A DNA stretch of 22,482 nucleotides from AC-32 sp035455445 (GCA_035455445.1 DATIFC010000025.1:1-22482), one strand, 5' to 3'; counted from the stretch's first letter, positions 6,815 to 15,005 are shown. Numbers and translations are program-made. The notes: generated by a model not told the origin, from the letters alone.

Positions 6815-7897
6815 GTGAGCGAGCAGGGGGTACGGGCAAGGCCGTCGAGCATCGCGGAGGTGCTCGAGACGGACGAAGCCAAGGGGTTGCTGGAGTCGGG
6901 TCGCGAGGCGGGGTCGCTGAGCACCGAGGAGATCGCGCTCGCGCTGGGCGAGCTCGAGCTCGACGCGGGGCAGGTCGACGACTTTTACCACGCGCTCGAG
7001 GAGCTGCAGATCGAGGTCGTGGACGGCGCCGACGAGCCCGAGCGCGAGCCCGTCAAGGTTCAGACGCGCGAGATCACGACCGACTCGCTGCAGCTCTTCC
7101 TGAAGGACATCGGCAAGGTCGACCTGCTGACGGCGGCGCAGGAGGTCGAGCTCGCGAAGCGGATCGAGCGCGGAGAGCACCGCGCCAAGCAGGAGATGGT
7201 CGAGGCCAACCTCCGCCTCGTCGTCTCGATCGCGAAGAAGTACCGCAATCAGGGGCTGCCCTTCCTCGACCTGATCCAGGAGGGGACGATCGGCCTCGTG
7301 CGCGCGGCCGAGAAGTTCGACCACCGCAAGGGCTTCAAGTTCTCGACCTACGCGACGTGGTGGATCCGCCAGGCGGTCGCCCGCGCGCTGGCCGACAAGG
7401 CGCGCACGATCCGCATGCCGGTCCACATCGTCGAGAAGCTGAACAAGATCGTCCGCTCGGAGCGCAAGCTGCGAGCCGAGCTGGGCCGCGAGCCGACCTC
7501 GGGGGAGATCGCCCGCGACGTCGAGCTGACCCCGGACGAGGTCGAGCAGATCCGCCGCAGCTCGCAGGCGCCGGTCTCGCTGGAGAAGCCGGTCGGCGAC
7601 GAGGAGGAGTCCGAGTTCGGCCACTTCCTCACCGACGAGAACGAGCCCCTGCCGGAGGAGGTCGCCGAGGTCGAGATGCGCAAGGCGACGCTCCAGCGCG
7701 TGCTCGACACATTGAGCGCCCGCGAGCGCCGCGTGCTCGAGCTCCGCTACGGGCTCAACGGCGAGCACCCGCGCACGCTGGACGAGGTCGGCAAGACCTT
7801 CAACGTCACGCGCGAGCGCATCCGGCAGATCGAGAACCAGAGCCTGAAGAAGCTCCGCGCGCTGGCCGACGCGCTCGCCCTGCGCGACGTGGCCTAG
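6815..7897 (+). CDS. rpoD: Primary RNA polymerase sigma-70 factor
   Basis: 360-aa sigma-70 group 1/2 protein. Residues ~10-70 form a short region 1.1-like segment (SIAEVLETDEAKGLLESG, then LSTEEIALAL). Region 1.2 is at ~88-120, and region 2 at ~125-200 has the -10 recognition/melting motif EKFDHRKGFKFSTYATWWIR. Region 3 is at ~205-280. Region 4 at ~295-355 ends in the helix-turn-helix TLDEVGKTFNVTRERIRQIE. It directs core polymerase to housekeeping promoters. GTG at 6815 is chosen because GAGGGG at 6801-6806 lies 8 nt upstream; an upstream in-frame start at 6785 has none. Retention of region 1.1 favours the primary factor over a SigB-like paralogue, but other sigma genes are outside this window. 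Confidence 0.92.
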   Translation: MSEQGVRARPSSIAEVLETDEAKGLLESGREAGSLSTEEIALALGELELDAGQVDDFYHALEELQIEVVDGADEPEREPVKVQTREITTDSLQLFLKDIGKVDLLTAAQEVELAKRIERGEHRAKQEMVEANLRLVVSIAKKYRNQGLPFLDLIQEGTIGLVRAAEKFDHRKGFKFSTYATWWIRQAVARALADKARTIRMPVHIVEKLNKIVRSERKLRAELGREPTSGEIARDVELTPDEVEQIRRSSQAPVSLEKPVGDEEESEFGHFLTDENEPLPEEVAEVEMRKATLQRVLDTLSARERRVLELRYGLNGEHPRTLDEVGKTFNVTRERIRQIENQSLKKLRALADALALRDVA

Positions 7898-7910
7898 CCC
7901 GGACCGGTCG

Positions 7911-7948
7911 GGCGCCTCTCACCGCGAGCGGTGAGAGGCGCCTCCTTT
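7911..7948. terminator. Bidirectional terminator between the sigma factor and convergent secreted gene
   Basis: Perfect 14-bp stem, arms 7911-7924 and 7929-7942 (GGCGCCTCTCACCG and its complement), with a CGAG loop and a pyrimidine run TCCTTTC on the plus side. Its right end nearly reaches the stop codon of the minus-strand gene (7948-7950), so one structure probably serves both. Confidence 0.75.
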
Positions 7949-8469
7949 CACGGCTGGTACTGCTGGTCGAGAGCGAGGGCGGGGTTCGGGTACTTGGCAC
8001 CGATCCGGAGCCAGAAGCCGGCGGTCGGCTCGAGCAGCCGACGGTGCTTCGGGTTCTTACCCCTGACGATCTGCGCCAGCTCGGCGACGGTGATCCGCGT
8101 CGCGCTGACCCCTCTCGTGATGACGGTGACGGGTGCGTTCGCCGGAACGATGTACGTGAGCAGGCGATGGCTCTCGTCGACGATGTAGTAGTCGTTCGGG
8201 ACCGGCTTGCAGCCGCAGGCACGCTCGGCGGTGACGCCGTGCAGGAACAGACCGGGATCGAACCGCATCTCGTAGTGGCGGCCCTTACGCGTGAGTGACT
8301 TGACGTGGCCCCACTGCGTCGTCTGGCCGGCCTGTGTGGCCCGCGGGAGCTCCGCGGGCGCGAGGCGCGCCGCCGCCGCCGATGTCGGCGCGGCCGAGAG
8401 GCGAGACGCGCCCGCCATCGCTGCGATCGGGAGCGCGGTGGCGATGAGGATGAGAAGCAACCGCTTCAT
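7948..8469 (-). CDS. Secreted protein of unknown function
   Basis: 173 aa; I do not recognise a family. A clear Sec signal peptide (MKRLLLILIATALPIAAMAG, likely cleavage in the Ala-rich region ~20-35) precedes a mature domain with one CGC pair (C85, C87) and mixed alpha/beta character. ATG at 8467-8469 is preceded by an excellent Shine-Dalgarno (AAAGGAGG, 4 nt away), which decides it over the longer frame. Upstream at 8525-8551 are three 11-bp-spaced repeats resembling those in front of the pst genes, so phosphate control is possible. The protein shares a bidirectional terminator with the sigma factor gene. Confidence 0.75.
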   Translation of the reverse strand: MKRLLLILIATALPIAAMAGASRLSAAPTSAAAARLAPAELPRATQAGQTTQWGHVKSLTRKGRHYEMRFDPGLFLHGVTAERACGCKPVPNDYYIVDESHRLLTYIVPANAPVTVITRGVSATRITVAELAQIVRGKNPKHRRLLEPTAGFWLRIGAKYPNPALALDQQYQP

Positions 8470-8524
8470 CACGCCTCCTTTCGTCTTGACGGCACCCACT
8501 CTCCGCTCCTTCGGCAACGTGCCT

Positions 8525-8551
8525 GTGACGGCGGCGTAACGGTTCTGACAC
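8525..8551 (-). promoter_or_regulatory. Triple 11-bp direct repeat, possible PhoP-type operator
   Basis: Minus-strand pentamers GTGTC, GTTAC and GTCAC recur at exactly 11-bp spacing (plus-strand positions 8547-8551, 8536-8540 and 8525-8529). The middle repeat shares ACCGTTAC with the repeat array upstream of pstS1. It lies 55 nt upstream of the secreted hypothetical gene, in the same relative orientation. Confidence 0.45.
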
Positions 8552-8611
8552 GGTTCCCGATGGCAAGCGGGGAACGCGCCTTGATCGCGTTCCAGGCGAC
8601 GGTCGTTCTCG

Positions 8612-8617
8612 TAGACT
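8612..8617 (+). promoter_or_regulatory. Candidate -10 for the M20 peptidase gene (leaderless)
   Basis: TAGACT lies 7 nt before the GTG at 8625, with no Shine-Dalgarno between. Confidence 0.5.
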
Positions 8618-8624
8618 CGCCGCC

Positions 8625-9947
8625 GTGGTCGAGCGTTGGTTCGACGAGCTCTCCGAGCTGCTGCGCATTCCGAGCGTCAGCGCCGACCCGGCGCACGCAG
8701 GAGACGTCGAGCGCTCCGCCGAGTGGCTTGCGGAGTTCGTGCGCGAGGCCGGGGGCTCGGCGGAGGTGGTCGCCACCGCGACGCAGCCGCTGATCGTCGG
8801 GGATCTGACGGCCTCGAACGGCTCCGGGACGACCGTGCTCGTCTACGGCCACGTCGACGTGCAGCCGCCGGACCCGCTCGAGCTCTGGGAATCCGACCCG
8901 TTCGCGCTCGAGCAGCGCGGCGACTGGCTCTACGGCCGCGGCATCGTCGACGACAAGGGCCAGCTCTACATGCTCGCGAAGGCCGCCGCGGAGCTCGCCG
9001 CCGCCGGCGAGCTGCCGGTGAACGTGCGCTTCGTCTGCGACGCGGAGGAGGAGACGGGCGGACACCAGGTGGTCGACTTCCTGGCGGCCGACGGGCGCGG
9101 GGCCGACGCGGCGCTGATCTTCGACAGCAGCATGACCACGCGTGGCGTTCCGGAGATCGCCGTCGCGACGCGCGGGCTCGTCTACTTCCACCTCGCCGTC
9201 CGCACCGGGGGCCGCGACCTGCACTCCGGCCTGTTCGGCGGGGCGGCGCTGAACGCGACGCACGCGCTCGTGCAGATCCTCGCCGCGGTGCAGCAGCGGG
9301 ACGGGCGCCTGCCGGAGCCGCTGCGCGCCGGGATCGCCCCGCCGACGGACGAGGAGCGCACGGCCTGGGACGAGCTCGTTCCAGGGGCGCAGATGCTGCA
9401 CGAGGCGGAAGCGCACGGGGTCGACCCGCGGGCCGCGGAGGAGTTCTACCTGCGCACGACCGCCGAGCCCGCGCTCGACGTGAACGGGCTCGTCGGCGGC
9501 TCGCCGGTTCTGCAGAAGACGGTGCTGCCGGTCACCGCCGAGGCGAACCTCTCGATCCGCCTGGCGCCGGGGCAGGAGGTCGAGACGATCGCCGCGGCCG
9601 TGGAGCGGCTCCTGCACGACGCGACCCCCGAGGGCGCGGAGCTCGACCTGCAACGGCTGTCGTCGGCCCCGGCAGGCCTCGTCTCGCCCGATGCGCCCGC
9701 GGTGCAGCTGGCACAGGACGCCTTCGAGGCCACGATGGGCCGGCGGCCGCTGCTCGTCCGCTCGGGCGGGACGCTGCCGATCGTCCCCGCGCTCGTCGCG
9801 AAGGGCATCCCGACGATCGTCACCGGCTTCGGCACGGCCGAGAGCAACATCCACTCGCCGAACGAGCGGCTGCTCGCCGAGTACCTGCCGCTCGGGATCG
9901 ACACGGCGAAGGAGCTCTTCAGGCGCCTCGCCGCGCTAGGCGGGTAG
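8625..9947 (+). CDS. M20-family dipeptidase/metallopeptidase
   Basis: 440-aa cytosolic zinc peptidase of the M20 (ArgE/DapE/carnosinase-like) family. Visible site residues are H76 in YGHVDVQP, bridging Asp in VDDKG (~109), general base and ligand E142/E143 in EEETGG, D167 in IFDSS, and H410 in NIHSPNE. An inserted dimerisation domain occupies roughly 185-330 (RDLHSGLFGG). It probably hydrolyses dipeptides or N-acyl amino acids; the exact substrate is not readable. The GTG start at 8625 follows a -10-like hexamer by 7 nt and gives the usual family length. A double-hairpin repeat follows directly. Confidence 0.9.
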   Translation: MVERWFDELSELLRIPSVSADPAHAGDVERSAEWLAEFVREAGGSAEVVATATQPLIVGDLTASNGSGTTVLVYGHVDVQPPDPLELWESDPFALEQRGDWLYGRGIVDDKGQLYMLAKAAAELAAAGELPVNVRFVCDAEEETGGHQVVDFLAADGRGADAALIFDSSMTTRGVPEIAVATRGLVYFHLAVRTGGRDLHSGLFGGAALNATHALVQILAAVQQRDGRLPEPLRAGIAPPTDEERTAWDELVPGAQMLHEAEAHGVDPRAAEEFYLRTTAEPALDVNGLVGGSPVLQKTVLPVTAEANLSIRLAPGQEVETIAAAVERLLHDATPEGAELDLQRLSSAPAGLVSPDAPAVQLAQDAFEATMGRRPLLVRSGGTLPIVPALVAKGIPTIVTGFGTAESNIHSPNERLLAEYLPLGIDTAKELFRRLAALGG

Positions 9948-9955
9948 CGCCGGCC

Positions 9956-10013
9956 GAGGCGCCGCTCGCGGTGCCGGATCAGGACGCGTGAGCCTCGCTC
10001 GCGCGTCCGTCTG
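9956..10013. repeat. Double-hairpin repeat, copy B
   Basis: Hairpin 1 has arms 9958-9965 and 9968-9975, an 8-bp stem with one G-T wobble. Hairpin 2 has arms 9982-9993 and 9997-10008, a 12-bp stem with one wobble and a CTC loop. The layout and flanks match copy A at 2838. It lies between the convergent M20 and HxlR genes and is probably their shared terminator, although neither stem here is followed by a T run. Confidence 0.6.
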
Positions 10014-10036
10014 AGATCGCTGTCCTCGGCGGTTGC

Positions 10037-10381
10037 CTAGGACGCTGCGGGTTCGAACGCGACGAGCCAGGCGTGCCCGAAGCGGCGCATCTCTTCGATG
10101 ATCGGCAGCAGCGCGCCGCCCTTCTCCGTCAGCTCGTACTCGACCCGCGGCGGCGACTCGGCGTAGCTGCGGCGCACGACGATCCCCTCGTGCTCGAGCG
10201 CGCGGAGGCGCTCGGAGAGCGTCCGCGGGCTGATTCCCTGGCACGAGTGCTCGAGCTCGGTGAACCGGCGCGGGCCTTCGGAGAGGTCGTGGACGAGGAC
10301 GGCCGTCCACTTGGCGCCCAGGATCTCCGCGCACGCGGCGACCGCGCACGTGGAATCGTGGATCGGGTTCATGGTGCGCAT
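10037..10381 (-). CDS. HxlR-family transcriptional regulator
   Basis: 114-aa winged-helix regulator of the HxlR (DUF24) family. The N-terminal cysteine (C12), the GAKWTAVLVHDLSEGPRRFTEL region, the recognition helix around GISPRTLSERLRALEHEGIV and the wing RVEYELTEKG are all visible. Members are small dimeric DNA-binding proteins, several of them thiol- or aldehyde-responsive through an N-terminal cysteine. The start is ATG at 10381, with an alternative ATG three codons in; TACGAT lies 9 nt upstream. It is divergent from the HD-like gene across 50 nt, which makes that gene or itself the likely target. The effector is unknown. Confidence 0.88.
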   Translation of the reverse strand: MRTMNPIHDSTCAVAACAEILGAKWTAVLVHDLSEGPRRFTELEHSCQGISPRTLSERLRALEHEGIVVRRSYAESPPRVEYELTEKGGALLPIIEEMRRFGHAWLVAFEPAAS

Positions 10382-10390
10382 CTCGCTCAG

Positions 10391-10396
10391 ATCGTA
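10391..10396 (-). promoter_or_regulatory. Candidate -10 for the HxlR gene
   Basis: Minus strand TACGAT ends 9 nt before the ATG at 10381, suggesting a leaderless or near-leaderless transcript. Confidence 0.45.
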
Positions 10397-10417
10397 ACGA
10401 GGCGGGCGGGAAACGAG

Positions 10418-10423
10418 TAGGGT
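10418..10423 (+). promoter_or_regulatory. Candidate -10 for the HD-like gene (leaderless)
   Basis: TAGGGT lies 8 nt before the GTG at 10432. It is back-to-back with the HxlR promoter in a 50-nt gap. Confidence 0.45.
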
Positions 10424-10431
10424 CGGGAGCC

Positions 10432-11310
10432 GTGTCGCAGCTCGACAAGGAGCTCCGCGAGCGGATCGAGGAGCCGGCGTCGCAGGAGGCCGAGCGGGAG
10501 GCCCGGCTCTCTCCCGCCGAGGCCGTCTCGCAGATGCGGATCAAGGTGCCCGCGCAGCGCAGCCGCAAGCTGCGCGCCCTGCTCGAGCGAGTCAACGCCG
10601 ACGACGGCCTCAAGGCCTGGTGGCACGTCGCGAACGTGAACGCGGTCAAGCGGCTCGGGATCAACGACCACTCCTGGGTGCACATCCAGATCGTGGCCAA
10701 CATCGCGCTGCGGCTCCTGCGGATCCTGCACAAGCACGGCGTCGAGCCCGGGATGGTCGCCGACTACGACCTGAAGCAGGAGGACGCCGAGGTCGTCGTC
10801 CTGCTCGGCGCGCTGCTGCACTGCGTCGGCATGGCTGTCCACCGCGACCGGCACGAGGACTGGAGCCTCTTCCTCGCCGAGCCGAAGGCGCGCGAGCTGC
10901 TGGCGGGGATCTACGAGGAGCCGGAGCTGACCGTGGTCGTCTCGGAGGTGCTCCAGGCGATCACCTCGCACCGCGAGTCGGGCCATCCGCTCACGCTGGA
11001 GGCAGGGATCGTGCGCGTGGCCGACGCGCTCGACATCGAGGAGGGGCGCTCGCGCATCCCGTTCGAGCGCGGCCGCGTCTCGATCCATTCGATCTCGGCG
11101 GCGGCGATCGACGAGGTGATCATCTCCGAGGGCGAGGAGCGCCCGGTCTCCGTCGAGATCAAGATGAACAACTCGGCCGGCGTTTACCAGGTGGACGAGC
11201 TGCTGAAGTCGAAGCTGCACGGCTCGGGCCTCGAGCCGTACGTCGAGGTGGTGGCCCGGATCGAGAACGAGGCCGAGAAGAGCCTGGTGCCGATGTACCG
11301 GCTCGAGTAG
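10432..11310 (+). CDS. HD-domain-like protein with altered HD doublet
   Basis: 292-aa soluble protein resembling HD-superfamily metal-dependent phosphohydrolases, notably an archaeal-like type with 'LLHDIG..HR' and 'RVADALD..EGR' motifs. Visible are H84 (VHIQIV), LLHCVGMAVHR at ~129-138, H180 (ITSHRE) and D198 (RVADALDIEEGR). The diagnostic HD pair is H130-C131, read as CAC TGC, so a key metal-ligand Asp is replaced by Cys while the other ligands remain. It may be inactive, may bind a different metal, or may act as a ligand-binding protein. The GTG start follows a -10-like element by 8 nt. The gene ends 1 nt from the stop of the convergent cyclase/ATPase gene. Confidence 0.78.
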   Translation: MSQLDKELRERIEEPASQEAEREARLSPAEAVSQMRIKVPAQRSRKLRALLERVNADDGLKAWWHVANVNAVKRLGINDHSWVHIQIVANIALRLLRILHKHGVEPGMVADYDLKQEDAEVVVLLGALLHCVGMAVHRDRHEDWSLFLAEPKARELLAGIYEEPELTVVVSEVLQAITSHRESGHPLTLEAGIVRVADALDIEEGRSRIPFERGRVSIHSISAAAIDEVIISEGEERPVSVEIKMNNSAGVYQVDELLKSKLHGSGLEPYVEVVARIENEAEKSLVPMYRLE

Positions 11311-11311
11311 C

Positions 11312-14300
11312 TCAGGAGGCGACGGGCTCGGGCTCGCGCCCTTCCGGCGAGGCGTGCCCGGCTCGCGCCAGCCACGGCCTCGCCTGGAGGCGCTCGAAGG
11401 TCTCGCGTGCGTCTGCGAGCAGCGGCGCTGCGTCGTCGGAGCGGCCCTGCCCGGCGAGCGACTCGCCGTGCTCGAGCCGGACGACCGCCAGCCAGAACGG
11501 CAGCCCGGCCTCCGCGAAGAGCCGCTCCGCCGCCTCGAACTCGGCCTCCTCGCCGTCGAGGCGCGCGAGGAAGCGGTGCGACTGGGCGTCGAGGAACGGA
11601 GCGCGTCTTCCCGGGGGCGCGCCCAGGACCGACGCGATCAGCTCGCGGGCCTTCCCGTCCTCGCCCAGGGCGAGCGCGGCCTCGAGCCCCGCGACGAAGG
11701 CCTGCTTGGCCGCCTGCTGGCCCCAGCCGAGCGTCCGCGTGGCCTCGATCGCGGCGTCGGCGTCGGCGAGCGCCTCGGAGAACCGCTTCTCGGCCACGCC
11801 GAGCGACGATCTCGCGCTCAGGAAGCAGGACCGGTCCTGGACGTCGCTGGAGCCATCGAGATGCCCGAAGAGCGAGAACACGTGCTGCGCTGCATCGAGG
11901 CATCCCCGCTGCAGGTGGACCTCGAGGACCGAGGTGAGGAGGCTGAGCAGCACGCCGCCGGAGCGGGTCTGCTCCTCGGTCGGCTCCTCGATCAGGCCGA
12001 GCGCCTCGTCCCAGCGGCCGAGCATGTAGAGCGGGTACGTCGACTCCGCGAGGATGCCCCACTCGAACGGGCGGTGGCCTTGCTTGCGGGAAAGGGCCAG
12101 CGCCTGCTCGAGGTAGGCGAGCGCCTCCTCGTAGCGATCGTTCCGAAAGAAGTTGTCCGAGAGGATGAAGTAGGAGACCTGCGCGTCCTCGGTGAGGTCG
12201 TGCTCGAGCGCGAGCTCGAGCCCCCGTCTCGAGATCGCCCCCGCCTCTTCGTTGTGCCCACGGCTCCAGGCGACCGCGGCCCTGCCTCGCAGGGCGACCA
12301 CGAGCGGCTTCATGAATCGATGGGCCTCCGCGATGTCGAGCGCGAACTCCGTGTGCTCGGCCGCGCGCTCGAGGTCCCCGCTGAACCAGTACGAGAGGCC
12401 CAGGTGTGCCGCGAGGAACGCGAGGTCCTCGTCCGGCTCGTCCTCCGAGATGACGTCGAAGGCCCGCTCCATGCGCGCGAGCCCCTCGTCGCGGCGGCCC
12501 GTGAACGCCAGGCTGTGACCGAGCGCAGCGGCGGCGCGCGCGGCGGCGTGCGTGTCCCCGTGGGCCTCGTACAACGCGATCGTCTCCTCGAACAGCTTCC
12601 CGGCCGCATCGGGCTGCGCGGCCCGGCTCGCCATCTCCCCGGCGCGGTGGAGGAGGCTCGCCCGCTCCAGCGGCTCGTCGGCCAGCTCGCAGGCCTGCTC
12701 GAAGTAGCGCCGCGCCTCCTCCGCAGCAGCGAGGGAGGCCGCTCGCTCGCCGGCCCGGCCGAGCGTCTCGCGTGCCTGCCTCTTGATCTCCGGCGCGTCC
12801 TCGGCGTCGGGCAGGGCCTCGTAGGCGTCGAGGTAGTGGGAGGCGATGACCTCGACGACCTCGTCCTGCTCGCCGGCGAAGTCGGAGGCGAGGTACTCGG
12901 CGGCGGCGAGGTGCTTCGCCCGCCGTTCCCGCTTCGAGAGCGTCTGGTAGGCCACGTGCCTGACGAGGTCCTGGAGGAAGCCGTACTGCCCGTGCTCGGG
13001 CGAGCGGGTGTCGGCCTGGACGCCGAGCACCTCCTTGCGCACGAGCGAGGTGAGCAACGGCTCCACCTGCCCCTCGTCCAGCCCCGAGAGCGCCCCCAGC
13101 GCGGGCTCGGCGAACGTCTTGCCGAGCACGGCCGCGTCCTGGAGCACGCGGCGCTCGTCGGGCGAGAGGCCGTCGAGCCGGGCCGCGATCAGGGCGTGGA
13201 GCGTCTCCGGCACCTCGAGCGCCTCGATCTCGCCGTCGAGCCGGTAGGTCGCGCCCTCCTGGACGAGCAGGCCCCGGTCGAGCAGCATCCGCACCGTCTC
13301 GACCGCGTAGAGCGGCACGCCCTCGGCCCGCGCCAGCACCTGGTCGCGCAGCCCCTGCGGGAGGCCCGGGACGAGACCGGCCAGCAGCTCCTCCATCGCG
13401 GCGGGGGAGAGCGGCTCCAGGTAGAGCGAGGTGAAGCTCCGCTGTCCGGCGCCCCAGGTCGGGCGGCGCTCGAGCAGCTCGGGCCGCGCGAGGGTGACCA
13501 CGAACAAGGAGTGGCTGCGCGACCAGTCGAGCAGGTACTCGACGAAGTCGAGCAGGCTCGCGTCGGCCCACTGCATGTCCTCGAAGGCGAGCACCGTCGG
13601 GTACCCGTCGGCCAGCCGCTCGAAGAACAGGCGCCAGGCGGCGAACAGGTCGTGCCTGTCGCTCGCGTGGTGCTCGGCCAGGCCGAGGAGATGGGCGAGC
13701 CGCGGCTCGACGAACGCCCGCTCCTCGGGGTCGAGGAGGTGCTCGTCGAGCGTCGCCCGCAGCTTGCCCGCGGCCGAGGCCGTCTCCTCCTCCTCGGAGA
13801 TCCGGCAGCGCATGCGCACCATGTCCGCGAGCGCCCAGTAGGTGACGCCCTCGCCGTAGGGCAGACAGCGGCCGCGGTGCCAGTAGACCGTCTCGGCGAT
13901 GCCGTCGAAGTACTTGTAGAACTCCCAGGCGAGCCGGGACTTGCCGATTCCGCCGATCCCGGTGACCGAGACGAGGTGCGCCCTTCGCTCCTCGGCGGAG
14001 GCGTGGAAGAGGTCCTTGATCTGGCGCAGCTCGCGGTCGCGGCCGACGAACGGCGCCTCGAGCCCCTCGGACTTGAGCGCGCCGCGCAGGCCGGAGACGA
14101 CCCGGCGTGCCTCCCACAGCGGCACGAGTCCCTCCTTGCCCTTCAGCTCGAACGAACCGGCCGGCTCGTAGACGACCGTCTGCTCGGTTGCGCGGCGGGT
14201 CGACTCCCCGACGTAGACGCTGCCGGGCTCCGCCTGCGACTGCACGCGCGAGGCGGTGTTGACGAGGTCGCCGGCGACCATGCCCTCGCCCTCGGCCCCG

Positions 14301-14833
14301 AGCGTGACCGCCGCCTCGCCCGTGAGCACCCCGGCGCGCGCCCTCAGCTCCTCCTCGCCGACCTCCTGGCCGAGGGCGGAGACGGCGGCGACCAGGTCGA
14401 GGGAGGCACGGACGGCGCGCTCGGCGTCGTCCTCGGTCGCGGTTGGCGTCCCCCAGACCGCCATCACCGCATCGCCGATGAACTTCTCGACCGTCCCGCC
14501 GTAGAGGGAGATGATTCGCCGGGAGGTGTCGAAGTAGCGGGAGAGCAGCTCCCGCACTTGCTCCGCGTCCTTCTGCTCGGAGAGCGTCGTGAAGCCGACG
14601 AGGTCGGCGAACAGCACCGAGACCAGCCGCCGCTCCGCGGCCGGAGCCTCGCGCTCGGGCGGTGAGGCCGCCGGGACGTCGGCTGCCAGCGGTGAGCCGC
14701 ACTCGCCGCAGAAGCGCTCGCCGGGCTCGTTCTGCGTCCCGCAGGCGGGGCAGGGAACGGCAAGCGGCAGCCCGCACTCGGCGCAGAACTTCCGGCCCGG
14801 CCGGTTCTCGCTTCCGCAGCTGGCGCAGATCAT
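11312..14833 (-). CDS. Zinc-ribbon / class III cyclase / AAA ATPase / TPR signalling protein
   Basis: 1173-aa multidomain protein. Residues 1-50 are a double zinc ribbon (C3/C6/C17/C20 and C28/C31/C42/C45). Residues ~66-245 form a class III nucleotide cyclase domain with metal aspartates D77 (FADLVGF) and D121 (IGDAVMAVWG), K117, D189 and the transition-state pair N192/R196 (NTASR), all suited to adenylate cyclase activity. Residues ~260-560 form a STAND-like AAA ATPase with Walker A GIGGIGKS (292-299) and a Walker-B-like AFEDMQWAD. The remainder is TPR-like helices. Similar proteins are abundant in actinobacteria; their ligands are mostly unknown. ATG at 14833 is chosen for GAGGG 6 nt upstream, rather than 14875. 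No membrane segment is seen. Confidence 0.88.
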   Translation of the reverse strand: MICASCGSENRPGRKFCAECGLPLAVPCPACGTQNEPGERFCGECGSPLAADVPAASPPEREAPAAERRLVSVLFADLVGFTTLSEQKDAEQVRELLSRYFDTSRRIISLYGGTVEKFIGDAVMAVWGTPTATEDDAERAVRASLDLVAAVSALGQEVGEEELRARAGVLTGEAAVTLGAEGEGMVAGDLVNTASRVQSQAEPGSVYVGESTRRATEQTVVYEPAGSFELKGKEGLVPLWEARRVVSGLRGALKSEGLEAPFVGRDRELRQIKDLFHASAEERRAHLVSVTGIGGIGKSRLAWEFYKYFDGIAETVYWHRGRCLPYGEGVTYWALADMVRMRCRISEEEETASAAGKLRATLDEHLLDPEERAFVEPRLAHLLGLAEHHASDRHDLFAAWRLFFERLADGYPTVLAFEDMQWADASLLDFVEYLLDWSRSHSLFVVTLARPELLERRPTWGAGQRSFTSLYLEPLSPAAMEELLAGLVPGLPQGLRDQVLARAEGVPLYAVETVRMLLDRGLLVQEGATYRLDGEIEALEVPETLHALIAARLDGLSPDERRVLQDAAVLGKTFAEPALGALSGLDEGQVEPLLTSLVRKEVLGVQADTRSPEHGQYGFLQDLVRHVAYQTLSKRERRAKHLAAAEYLASDFAGEQDEVVEVIASHYLDAYEALPDAEDAPEIKRQARETLGRAGERAASLAAAEEARRYFEQACELADEPLERASLLHRAGEMASRAAQPDAAGKLFEETIALYEAHGDTHAAARAAAALGHSLAFTGRRDEGLARMERAFDVISEDEPDEDLAFLAAHLGLSYWFSGDLERAAEHTEFALDIAEAHRFMKPLVVALRGRAAVAWSRGHNEEAGAISRRGLELALEHDLTEDAQVSYFILSDNFFRNDRYEEALAYLEQALALSRKQGHRPFEWGILAESTYPLYMLGRWDEALGLIEEPTEEQTRSGGVLLSLLTSVLEVHLQRGCLDAAQHVFSLFGHLDGSSDVQDRSCFLSARSSLGVAEKRFSEALADADAAIEATRTLGWGQQAAKQAFVAGLEAALALGEDGKARELIASVLGAPPGRRAPFLDAQSHRFLARLDGEEAEFEAAERLFAEAGLPFWLAVVRLEHGESLAGQGRSDDAAPLLADARETFERLQARPWLARAGHASPEGREPEPVAS

Positions 14834-15005
14834 CGCGATCCCTCGAAGCTTCGCAGCCGCCCACGCCCTCGGCAACGGGGAGGGCGGGTGCGCCCGTGTC
14901 GACCTACAGCGAAGAAGTCCAGCCGGTCCCGCCCGGTGTGTGCCAGCTGCAGGTGCTTTGGATCCGCGATGCCATCGACGGCTCGTCGGGGAGCTCGTGT
15001 GCGAG

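Noticed and set aside
11184..14864. 1226-aa minus-strand open frame over the cyclase/ATPase gene, and the 1103-aa plus-strand frame at 11354-14665
   Set aside because: Both are Arg/Gly/Pro-rich shadow frames caused by very high GC. The frame at 11312-14833 has recognisable domains throughout.
14834..15005. Gap between the cyclase/ATPase start and the response regulator stop
   Set aside because: No credible small ORF, RNA gene or clear promoter. A TAGGTC on the minus strand is too weak to call.
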